64,000 nucleotides of DNA from the NCBI GenBank assembly GCA_907165135.1, contig OU015568.1:1868501-1932500 (forward strand). Reading direction: 5' to 3'. Of the stretch, positions 1 to 9,746 are shown one piece after another. Positions within the stretch are counted from its first letter, which is position 1; every line of letters begins with the position of its first letter. This stretch comes from Oikopleura dioica (lineage: Eukaryota; Chordata; Appendicularia; Copelata; Oikopleuridae). A model generated the notes under the pieces. It was not told the origin of the DNA. It made no database searches and saw only the letters and a list, made by a program, of their open reading frames with translations. A program made the position numbers and the translations under genes.

Positions 1-83
1 ATGTCGCCTACTACGCCTACGGTGCACACATCTATGGTGCCCGTGGAATGGTTTACTGTACTGGCTACTGTGTTACCAACTGA
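1..83 (+). CDS. 3' terminal exon of an unknown gene (partial)
   Basis: The window opens inside an open frame (codons from position 3) that ends at TGA 81-83, followed by an AATAAA signal at about 91-96. The 26 visible residues are rich in Tyr, Gly and Cys and end in CTGYCVTN. The rest of the gene lies upstream of the window, so no family can be named. The frame and polyadenylation signal support a real 3' end, but the stretch is short. Confidence 0.4.
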   Translation, partial: VAYYAYGAHIYGARGMVYCTGYCVTN

Positions 84-282
84 AATCGTCAATAAACATG
101 TTTCGAAGAACCAAAAAAGGAATATATTGAAGGTTTATTTACATAATTTCCCTTCGGATTCTTTTTTCGTTGACTATGAGTGTCCTAGATCATTCAACAT
201 AAATGGAAATTCCAGTGTTTCGCAGCAGTAGAGAGCACTTTTATTTAACGAAACGACGAAAATCAATGATACAGACGAAATA

Positions 283-848
283 ATGAAATTTTCCCCGATT
301 TTATTAGCGTTTTCCTTTGACCCGATTTTGGCGGAAATTTGCGATGAGAGAATCTGCACGATCTGCAATTATGTAATCAACTCTCATCGTCAACTTGAAA
401 TGCCCAAGAACGCAAAGATGAAATGCTCGATGGTTTCTTCTTGCTGTGCCGCCTTCTTTCCCCCGGAACAAATTGATGAAGAGATGATTGCGAGAATTCA
501 AGTTTTTCGTCATTGACTTTTTCATCCTTTTACCCGATTTTAGGCGCAAATGAAGCAATACATAGTCGTTGGAGTTGTTGGATCATTGTTTGGCTTTGCA
601 ATTTGTGGGGCAATCGTGCTTATGATCAAGTATCTTATTGACAAGCACAGGGACTCTTCGAACTTGAACGCAATGAGGAGACAATCTCGGGCTAGGTAAT
701 CCTAAATTTTAGATCTTGTTTTGACAGAACTTGCTTCAGATCGATCTCTGATGAAACAAAGGACCGTCGAAAATTGACGATAGGAACACTCTCTTCCATA
801 GACTCATATTCGAATCAACGATCCCGTGCTTCAATAATTACCAACTGA
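283..848 (+). CDS. small single-pass membrane protein, Cys-rich ectodomain
   Basis: Model join(283..501,544..695,728..848), 163 aa, with canonical GT-AG introns of 42 and 32 bp. It begins with a hydrophobic signal-like segment (MKFSPILLAFSFDPILA). A short ectodomain with about six cysteines follows, including a CC pair. The transmembrane helix lies at about residues 75-98 (YIVVGVVGSLFGFAICGAIV). The cytoplasmic tail of about 65 residues is basic and Ser/Arg-rich. The layout recalls small type I proteins such as Shisa or CYYR families, but I see no diagnostic motif and do not assign it. The last exon stays open for 40 codons after the second intron, which supports that splice; without it the protein would stop at GCT AGG TAA. 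An AAAATAAA signal follows the stop. Confidence 0.6.
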
Positions 849-911
849 AGAAAAAAAACTCCTGAAAATAAAAATCTATTTACAGAGCTTTACATTTGTA
901 CAGCAAATCAA

Positions 912-2468
912 TTATAAATCATATTTATGAAGCCATTGAAATCGATTCGAATCAGGATCGTAGTCGGGAAATGTTTTCAGTAAAGATTTGAGCATTTGCA
1001 TTTCTTTTTGGTAGAAATTGAAGAGGAGGGTGGAGTTGGGTTGTTTGGTGCTACCATGACTGGTTCCTTTGCTAGATGGTAGACACATTGGCACTAGAAA
1101 ATATTTTAAGAAGATTCGCTTGAGCTAGGGTTAATCTATAAATTATAGAGTATAATCCACTTTGACATGACACGAAACTTCGCATCGTAAGAGTTACAAC
1201 TTGTAGCCAACAAAAAAGCATGTCAAAAGTAAAGTAAGTAAGTTTATAAACATAAACAAACCTGGCTCATCCAAGCATGGATATGGATAACGCGTCGCAA
1301 ATTCGAACGTCAATTCTTTATCGACCCCAACAAATTCTTCCACCAACCCGAATTCCTCCCCGGGGTCAGAAATAAGATTATCTCCATCCAAAAGAAGCAC
1401 TCGATCTTTTCCGAAAGCTTTCAAAAGAACGCTCAGTCGGGAGTAGTATAAGCCCATAAGGAGGACTTTTTTCATGTATTCACTCGAATTTTTCCCAATA
1501 TTTTTCAAATCCGCTGCAAAGACAGGGAGATCGAGGATGTTATGCCTCTCGTCGTAAGTGAAATTTTGCATGGCCGGCATCCATTTCTCATTCGCCATTT
1601 CCGCGAAGTCGAGATAATATTCTTCCTTGCCGTGCATTTTCAAATGCGACCAAAGTCGATGCATCGGATCGCAGAGAAGCACTAAAATCTTGACTCTTGG
1701 GGAGAAATACTTCATTGCTTCGTATCTTTTGAGCATTTTGTCCGTTTTTCCATTCATGTACCCAGGCGATTTTTCGACAAGGATCTCCGACTCATGAGCT
1801 TTTGGAAGATTGTAAGCAGCTAGTGCTTGTTCCGTTGTCGGTTTCTTCTTTTTCTTAGCATTGTACATTAGCCAGGAAAATGCTGGTTCTACGAATCGAA
1901 AGACTAAAGAATCAACTTTGTTTAAGTTTTCGACATGATAAGCCACAAAGAAAACATTCCGTTAGAAGTTCTGTGGTTAAACCTATGTTCCACAGATTCG
2001 TAATCTAAAAATTACGTTTCAACATACCAATTTGAGAATGACAGTCCAAAAAGCTCAAGGATCCGGTGCCGCATTTTCCAAATCCGACTGCAATTAAATT
2101 CGGCATTTTGTCAATTCTTCCTTTTTCATTTTGCGCAAGGGGGCAACTTGTATCTTGTCTATTCAGATAAATTTCTGGAATGTGGAGTCCTTTCTTCGGG
2201 GTGTATCCATGACTTGGTTGGTACGATTCGATGTTTTTGAGGAGAAATTCGTTGATGTTTGAAGCATTGTGGATGTATTTTGAGGTGAGGTTTGGCTTGG
2301 ATTTGGGTTACCAAAGCTTGGTTAGGGTTAGGGTTAGGGCCTTATTGGGATGGCTTATCATTTGTTTACCCATTCCTTGTTTGAGCTAGTCTGAGTGAAA
2401 ATGAGAACGAACACTAGAATCGTTATAACAATTATAATTTGCGAATTCCCAACATTTTCTGATCCCAT
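912..2468 (-). CDS. heparan sulfate 3-O-sulfotransferase-like protein
   Basis: Model complement(join(912..1093,1262..1903,2028..2295,2370..2468)), 396 aa, all introns GT-AG. It is a type II Golgi enzyme by layout: a short N-terminus, an anchor at about residues 10-25 (QIIIVITILVFVLIF), then a lumenal sulfotransferase domain. The 5'-phosphosulfate loop is VGFGKCGTGSL (about 103-113). EKSPGYM, a Cys pair bracketing the PCLDEPVPMC segment and the SKGTSH motif near the C-terminus match the HS3ST/Sulfotransfer_1 family, which moves sulfate from PAPS onto heparan sulfate glucosamine. One oddity: the 3'-phosphate-binding segment reads LLCDPMHRLWS, with Cys200 where the family normally has Arg in RDP. 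Intron 1 carries telomere-like repeats. The start ATG has a good AAAATGG context; an in-frame upstream ATG at 2555 is less likely. Family assignment is firm; substrate is inferred. Confidence 0.85.
2320..2339 (+). repeat. interstitial telomere-like TTAGGG run
   Basis: About three tandem TTAGGG units (20 bp) lie inside intron 1 of the sulfotransferase gene. TTAGGG is the usual chordate telomere unit. A further partial match (GGTTAGGG twice) lies near 26027-26046. Confidence 0.9.
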
Positions 2469-3823
2469 TTTTGTCCTTTTTTTGTTTTTCTCTTTTTTAG
2501 TTTCTGTTTTTTCAAGATGCAAGCAAGTTCGATGTCTTTTGAATGTTCTATACACAGTTTATGGGCCCGCGGCAAGACTCGCCCGGTGCTAGAACACTGC
2601 AACTTTTGATACCATCACTCTTGATATTTTGGCCTGACACTAACAAGAGTTGTCGTCTCTATTCGATGATTTTAAAGAGCTTTGATCGGAAAGAAAGCGC
2701 TGAGTTGGCAAAAAAGGTCAAATGGCTTTTGAGCACGCACTTGAAACATCTCTCAAAAATAACCTAGAATTTTGGAAGTTCTACTCGCCGCCAATTTGCA
2801 CAAATGCTGACAGGAGGAAAATTCAATCAGGAAACAAATTGCGCAGAATGAGATTTGTTCGTTTTCTTGTGAAAATTTTTTGAATGCGCCCTATTCATTG
2901 TATGCTTCTAGAGCCGCACGTGAACGTTTTTCGCATAAGCGGTCGAAAAGCGTTCCCAGGTGCTTATGTCTGGCCAAGTCTTGGGCAGCCAGCCAACAAA
3001 TGTCAGACAAAGCAGAGTCTTCTGATTGACGATGAATGGGGATGGATAGAATATGTCATTTTTGTGATAAAAGAGTAAAATCACCAGTTTTGTTAATGAT
3101 TATCATTAAACATCACAAGATAAAAACAAAATTGTGGTCTTTTACCAGTAAAACTACAGTAGAATATTCAGAAAGGAATAAAAGTAATATTAGAAGAAGA
3201 ATTTGTCTTTGAAATTAATATTTAACTAAGACAAATTGAAAATTCCTACGTTGCCACTTTGTCGAGTGGTTTTGGAAAGGCGAAGAGGGATTTTGGTTGA
3301 TCCCGAAGCAGCAAAAAGCTCGTTTTATCTTTCATCTCCCCAGAGGAGCCCCTGTGAGAGCAGGGCGCGCAGTTTAGTTGCTCCAATTAGACAAGGGTGA
3401 AGACAGCCGTTACATAAAGTAGAGTCTATTGGTTGGAAACCGTTCAATTTACTCGAGACATCCCGGAACACGGCTGGATTTTTGTTGATTGAGTAGCTTT
3501 TTTTAAACTTGAGAGATGACCGAAAAGAAGAAATCAGGAGAAAATTAAAAGAGAGAAAATTAAAGAATTAATAAAAAAGATCAAAGGCAAGTTTTTACTT
3601 TTGCCTGATGACCTTGTTGATTAGGCTTTCTAGAGCCAAGAGCCATTTTGGCGCAATTTCAACCACCATCTTCCGCCCATGTTTTAGTTCAAAATTCCAA
3701 AGTAAATACGTGAAACTTGCGTAAATCAATAATAACGTAATCTTCGCAAGAATCTAAATTATACTTCCTCTTGAATAAACCCCTTTCCTGTCCAGAAGAG
3801 AATAAACTTATTTATAATCAAGG
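2469..3823. other. intergenic region between divergent sulfotransferase and transporter genes
   Basis: This 1.35 kb stretch separates two divergently transcribed genes and presumably carries both promoters. I found no convincing coding exon, RNA gene or clear repeat. A GC-richer patch near 3340-3420 is the only compositional change. Confidence 0.5.
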
Positions 3824-5895
3824 ATGGGAACAAAGAATGAAGCAGAAGAAAGTCCAGAGATTTCTTCGAGTTCGCGAAGATGGCTGATTATCTTGATTTT
3901 TTCCTGTTATTCGCTGACGAGCGCGTTTCAATGGATTGAGTTTGCGATTTTACCAGGCATCTTTACTGAATATTACGGGTAAGAATATGAAATGATATTG
4001 AACGTTAACTTTTTAATCAGAAAAAAAACCATAAACAGGAGAAAATTTCTTTGAATTTGATTTTTAAAATCGGCAACAATACGAAAAAATCTCCTCAACG
4101 CTTGTGTCACAATATGTACGATTCCTACCTGAAACTTTTACTCATATTTCTTTCGCATTTTGTCTTTCAGAATCAGTCCCAATTACGTCACATGGACATC
4201 TACAATCTACATGGCTACGTTCATTCCTCTCGTCTTCCCCGCCACTTGGCTGGTAGACAACACAGGGCTGAAAAACATCGCTCTCGTCGGGTCCGGAATG
4301 AATGCGCTGGGAGCACTGATAAAATGCCTCGGTCTCGGGCCAGACTCATTTTGGATCTGCTTCATCGGGCAGACAATTGCTGCCTGTGCCCAGGTAGGAC
4401 GAACATCTGTATGGAACACTGCCAGACTCGATTCTAGTGCCTTATTCTCGAGCTTCCACCGAAAATTGCCTCCGTTTGGTTTCCAGCGAATCAAGTTTCT
4501 ACTGCAACATCACTTGGAGTTTTCGGAAATCAACTTGGAGTCGCACTTGGTTTCTGTATTCCTCCGCTGATCGTGAAGGGGCCCTTGAAGATATTTGAAG
4601 ATGTAATGGTTGATCCTAAAGTTGATAACTCTACTTTCTCCGGAGGCTATCCTGGTGATTGGAGTGATGAGGAAAGCTGGGGAGTTAACACGACACAGTT
4701 GGCGAAGGTCGAAGTGAAGGAGCAACTTAGGAAATGTTGAAGTAGAATAAAAAGTCTTTCTTTTTCAAATATTTATGGGGGTTATTACCTTAGATAATTT
4801 ATGAAGCTCATATGCCGATGAAAATATGTCCTGAAGACGCTTGTTATATACTTTCATGACTCATTTATCGTTTTTAGAGATTTTTACTAGAATATTCAAC
4901 ATTTTAAAAGAATTTTATATTACGGACTTGGTGCAATAACCCTCCTCCTCTTCATCCTCGTTTGCCTTACCTTTGCTGATAAGCCGAAGAAATTCGCCAA
5001 CCGTGCTTCCCTTCGTCGATCGGAATTAAAAACTGACGAGTTGGCGAAAGAAAGTGTCATGGATTCGTTTAAAATTTATGGGCAGTCTTTGGTCAGATTG
5101 ATGAAAGACAAAGCCTTTGTGTTGCTGACAGTCTCTTATGGGTTGAATGTTGGTGTTTATTACGCGATTTCGACGCTTCTCAATCAGGTTCCAAATCTTG
5201 TTGGCATGATAATAAACAAGATCTCATTTAGATCATCAAACCAACCTTCTCTCCCGAAATCTACGACGAGCAATTTCTAGCCTCTCTGGACACCCAAATT
5301 GGCTTCATGGGAACAATGATGGTCGTCGCTGGCCTTGCTGGCTCTATCCTCGGTGGCGTCATCCTCGACAAGTTCAAGAAGTTCAAATTGACGACGCTCC
5401 TCTGCTATGGCCTCACGCTAGTGTTTATGGTGCTTTTCAGTATGACCGTCTCTCAAGCGAGCATACTGTGGGACTTTTTGTTCATCAGCGTTTTGGGCTT
5501 TTTCATGACTGGATATTTGCCGATTGGGTTCGAATTCGGGGCTGAATTGACTTACCCAGAATCGGAAGGTAAATGATAGCTGTGGTATTTTGATCGAGAA
5601 TATCTTTTTAGCGACGAGTTCTGGACTTCTCAACTGCGCTGCTCAGTTCTTCGGCTTTTCCGTCACTTTCATTTGCCAATCATTGGTGAACAATGTAAGT
5701 CATTTCCTTGTTTTCATCCAAATCTGACTGTAAATTCGACAATAGGAGGAGAACGGCGGAAGAAATGCAAACCTAGCGATGATAGGCTGCCTGGTTTTGG
5801 GACTGCTTTTGACAATGATGATCAAAGAAGACTTGAAACGACAATCTGCTGAGAACAACGAAGAAACCGAAAACCTCCAGAAACTAGACTCTTGA
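3824..5895 (+). CDS. FLVCR-like major facilitator (SLC49 family)
   Basis: Model join(3824..3978,4171..4393,4438..4730,4911..5187,5232..5568,5612..5694,5746..5895), 505 aa. Diagnostic family stretches are [12 protein letters not shown] near the N-terminus, [33 protein letters not shown] and LTYPESEATSSGLL. About 12 transmembrane segments can be placed. FLVCR1/2 export or import heme and transport choline or ethanolamine at the plasma membrane; which substrate applies here is unknown. Intron 3 (4731-4910) has no in-frame GT donor: AG|GAAATG joined to AAAAG|A restores the conserved reading ([10 protein letters not shown]), so it appears to be a GA-AG intron. The other introns are GT-AG. The protein is close to the family's usual length and looks functional. 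Confidence 0.92.
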
Positions 5896-6162
5896 AATTT
5901 TAGCAAAAAATTGATCCACTGGGCTCTCAATGACAGTTGCAATCTTTAAATAAATGAATAAGTAAATAAGAAATCGAAATGGTTCTCAGGATTTTTGTCA
6001 TCACCTTGCATCATTTTTAAAAGTGCAGATACAAGCTTATAGCGGTATTTAACAATTCCAGCGCAAATACCAACGGGAGGAAGTAACTCGTGAGATTCTG
6101 AGTTCAGTTCTTATTCGAGAGTATTAAAGATACAGATCTTCAAAAAAATCTTCTAGAACCTT

Positions 6163-9100
6163 ATGCGGAATCTCGTAAGAGACTGTAATCCATCCGACCT
6201 GAAAAGAGATACAATAGAAAGATGGCTTATTGATTTTCTTCCGAAACTGAAAAGAACAACAACGAGAACGCAAAAATGTAGATTGATCTTGGCCGTAGAA
6301 AGAATGGATTTTGATAATCATGATAATGCTTTTCTCTGGCAATATTGCAAGTTTGAAAATGCTCTTTGCTATTTATTTGACGTGAAAAAAACTATATTGA
6401 TGGATAAAACGGGGACATATGATGACAAACAAAAAATAAATGGATATCATCAAATGATCGTGAATTGTTATCCATCCCTTAGGAACAAAAAAATCAATCG
6501 GTGGAAAATAAAGAAAGAAGAGGGAGATTGGCAGAACAAAAGTGATTTCGTTGAAATTTCAACAGGAGGAGAGGCGATGATTGTTGCTGAAAATTTTGAT
6601 GGTCTTGACACAGCAGTGAGAGTCCATGCATTTGATCCATTTCTGTTCACGGATGAATTCGACTGGAGAAGGATTACCTTTAAAATGCATCTCTCCAACG
6701 GTTCGAGATTTTATATTATTTGTTTCTAAGCATTAGTAGATTTTCCGTCCGCAGAAAAAAACGATAAAAGCAGGACTGCCATCTCGATTCCACGTCATCA
6801 AAATATTATACGACATTTTGCAAATATAGAACTTTTTCATGAAGCAGATGCGCAACAAGAAGATTGTGTTGGGTGGATCACAATTATGGAAAGAGCTAGT
6901 GTTAACTTGAGGTTTCTTCTGAAAGAAAACAGACTATGTATTGATGAGCGTAATAAGATTGCATCTGGATTTTTTGATGGAAAGAATTATTTGCAGAAAA
7001 TTGGAATTAATCACTATGATCTCAAATTGGACAATGTTCTTATGCTTGATGGAATTCCCCGAATAATTGATTTCGGCCTCGTATACGAGACAACTGGGAA
7101 CGAAGGATTCAGGCGAATGGGATACACCAGACGAGGGTCAAAATATCGAAACAATAACGCACTTTGTAAGTTAACCATAAAATGATTAAACTATTTTTAA
7201 TAGTCGCTGGCACTCCGGGATTCTGTTATCAGGCTCAATTGAATAATGGAAATGGTTATAATGTTACGAATATTTGGTATTATTTTTTCTGTTCTTGGTC
7301 GACAGCTTGGTTTTTATTATATTATCCGATTGATGAAAGAGGAAGACAATTCATTGATAATCATATAAAGGTTATATTATTTAAGAGAAATTAGCATTAG
7401 GTGTAAAGTTTGCACTGTAAACCAAACTTTTTCATTTGTTTTTAAGGATATAGCCGTTCTCAAGGCACTTTCGTAGCGCCAAAAGGGGACGATAAATTTT
7501 TTTCATTTCAAAAAGAACCCTACCTAAAATTGCCTGAGAAACCCGATTCTCGTGTTCTTTTTAATTTTTTAATGGAAAAATTTCTCTCTAGAGCAATTTT
7601 AAATCTTACGATCACTTTTTCTCGAGAATTTTCCATTAAATCGGCCGAGTTTTTTTGATAAATTAAAAATTTGGACCTTTATCTACATTCCTAGGGTCTA
7701 AAATTTAATAGATTCCAATTATTTATGATTCTATAGCCATTTTTATGAGGCTTACTTGAGTAAGCCGAAGCGTCAGACAGCGCTCTGGTTTGCTGCGCTG
7801 GGCGCCCTCCTCCATCGCGCGGTGAGGCGCGCATGTGAAAGAGCGCGCTGATTGGCCGAGCGCCCTGAACGCAGCATTGATGAAAAAGAAATGCCAAAAA
7901 GAAGAAGACGCTAGAATTAAAATTTGCTCGAGTTTTGAAATTTTGAGGCCCTAGGAAGATAGATTAGCAGTTATTTATAATAATACACGGTTTAGTTTTA
8001 GCAATATAATAAAAAAATTTCGAGAAAAAGTGATCGTAAGATATCAAATCGCTCCAGAGAGAAATTTTCTTAGAAAAAATTTTAAAAAAACATCAGAATC
8101 GAATTCAAGACATAATTTTAGGTAGGACCTGTCTTGAAATGAAAAAAATTTATCGCCCCATTTCGGCGCTACGAAAGTGCCTTGAGAACGGCTATATCCT
8201 TAAGGCAAACAATGGCTATTATATAAATGAGATTAGAAGAAAAAACATAGAAATTCGTCGAAGAGTCACAAAAATTATACACATCCCACTTGCGTTAACA
8301 TCACCGTGGTTTAACGACCCGTTATTGACTCGATCCGTTCAAATGTCAACCTTGAAACAAATTCTAACGAAATGCACCGGTCAAAATATGCACAATCTGA
8401 CGAAAAATATCCTCGACCAAAAAGAGAGTAAATTATGTGTTCCAATTTCTGTGACGATCCTTCTTCGATACGCGATTGAAAGGGACCTCAAGTTTGTGGA
8501 TAGTTACAATTCCTATTCACCTGAAAATATTCTATCAACACTGACGATGATAGTCTATCCACGTAGTATGGCTGGACTCAATTTGAACCCTAGAGTCGAA
8601 GAACAAAAGTCGCAATTTAATGATATCGAGACTCTACTGAAGAGACTGTGCCAAAAAACGTATTTGATGGAAAGTGGATGGGATATTGTCAGACTTCTTG
8701 GCGAACCGAATGGCGAGTATGGTATACCTCGTGAATCAGCCTGCAGGGTCGAAAAATGTTTAAAGAATAAATAAGAGATAATACTCAATTTTAATATTTT
8801 AAGTTTATCTTGGCCCATCTTTCCAATTAACGCGACCAGTTACTGTAACTGCTGCGATTATTTCGCACCCTGATCACGAATTTCGCAATGGAAAACCGCA
8901 TTATCACCAAATGACGATGGACCGAATCGAAAAAAACGAATATGTCCTTCAAAATAATCAATTATCCTATGACCTTCCAGGTTGCCGAATTCGAAACAAT
9001 TGTAAAAAGATCTCTTTCTAGTGATTCGAATACCCATGCGCAATGCGTACTTTGATGAAAAATCTTTCAAAAACGGACGAGTTCAATATGACCTCTTCAA

Positions 9101-9221
9101 GTGGTATATCTTTCCACAGGCATATACTATCACTCTCATTCCAAAAAATTCCCAATCTGTTACTGAAATCAACTGTGCTTCAACATCAGATCGAATGAAA
9201 CAATTGGCAATATCACCATAA
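6163..9221 (+). CDS. protein kinase fused to a papain-like domain
   Basis: Model join(6163..6700,6755..7165,7204..7370,8205..8721,8804..8980,9022..9221), 669 aa, all GT-AG. Residues ~1-125 are unrecognised. A kinase domain follows: glycine-rich segment ISTGGEA (~132-138), catalytic loop HYDLKLDN (266-273) and IIDFG (283-287). The beta3 position reads AVRV, so the usual ATP-binding Lys appears to be Arg153. After ~residue 440 comes a second domain with LCVPISVTILLRYA (Cys450) and GKPHYHQMTM (His577/His579). This spacing suggests a papain-like cysteine-peptidase fold, but that is inference from two motifs. The third intron (7371-8204) contains a 754 bp inverted-repeat element. The C-terminal exons were chosen because each phase fits and the frames close exactly. 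The start could lie further upstream. Confidence 0.7.
7446..8199. mobile_element. TTAA-flanked inverted-repeat element (MITE-like)
   Basis: The ends GGATATAGCCGTTCTC and its reverse complement begin an imperfect inverted repeat with arms of roughly 200 bp. The element is bounded by TTAA on both sides (7442-7445 and 8200-8203), as a TTAA target-site duplication would be. It encodes no visible transposase. It sits in the third intron of the kinase gene, immediately before the AG acceptor. Its centre (about 7750-7890) is GC-rich and unlike the arms. Confidence 0.85.
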
Positions 9222-9746
9222 AATAAAATGCAACCCAAGAAAAGCTTGTCAGAAGAAAAATTGTCTGCCTTCTGAGATAATTTGAAATATATGAAACAAA
9301 TATTTTTTGATGGAAGGATTTATTAATCCTCGAAAAATTGTAAATTGAATGATAAGACAGAACTTTGAAGACTTTTTTCTTTGAAAGGATGAAGTACAAT
9401 TTACTTTGAAACTTTGAAGATTTCTTACACTTTTTCTTTGCTCTAGAAACACAGTTGAAAGGGGAGAGATCCATTAAGCCCTACCTTAGGAGTGGTTTTA
9501 TTGCTTACGCTTTGCTTTCTCGGTTTGAGAGGACTCGGCGATCCAGATTTATACCTTGGCGAAATCGGGAACAAATACCCTCCATCTTTCTGCTCCAGCC
9601 TAGAAAGAACACAATTAGATTTGACCGAACTGAGAATCCAGAACAAGAAAAAATCAAGTCTAATTTTTGGGAGATTCTCCTCTATCTATGATTTTTTTGA
9701 TGGAATAAAAAAGAAATGAATCACCAATTTTTGATTTATTTGTGTC
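9222..9746. other. short convergent spacer, weak coding candidate
   Basis: This lies between the 3' ends of two convergent genes. An open + frame at about 9492-9719 begins with a signal-like stretch (VVLLLTLCFLGLRGLGD) and ends in KKK before a stop. It lacks an ATG and a convincing upstream exon, so I do not call a gene. Confidence 0.3.

Noticed and set aside
1961-2027. A GT-AC intron in the sulfotransferase gene
   Set aside because: An in-frame join ending CTTCTAAC was possible, but a canonical acceptor at 1904 gives the better family reading (SQIVFRFVEP), with CTAAC as the likely branch point, so no exotic splice is needed.
9492-9719. Small secreted protein after the kinase gene
   Set aside because: It begins with GTG and no upstream exon with a fitting phase was found, so only a weak note is kept.
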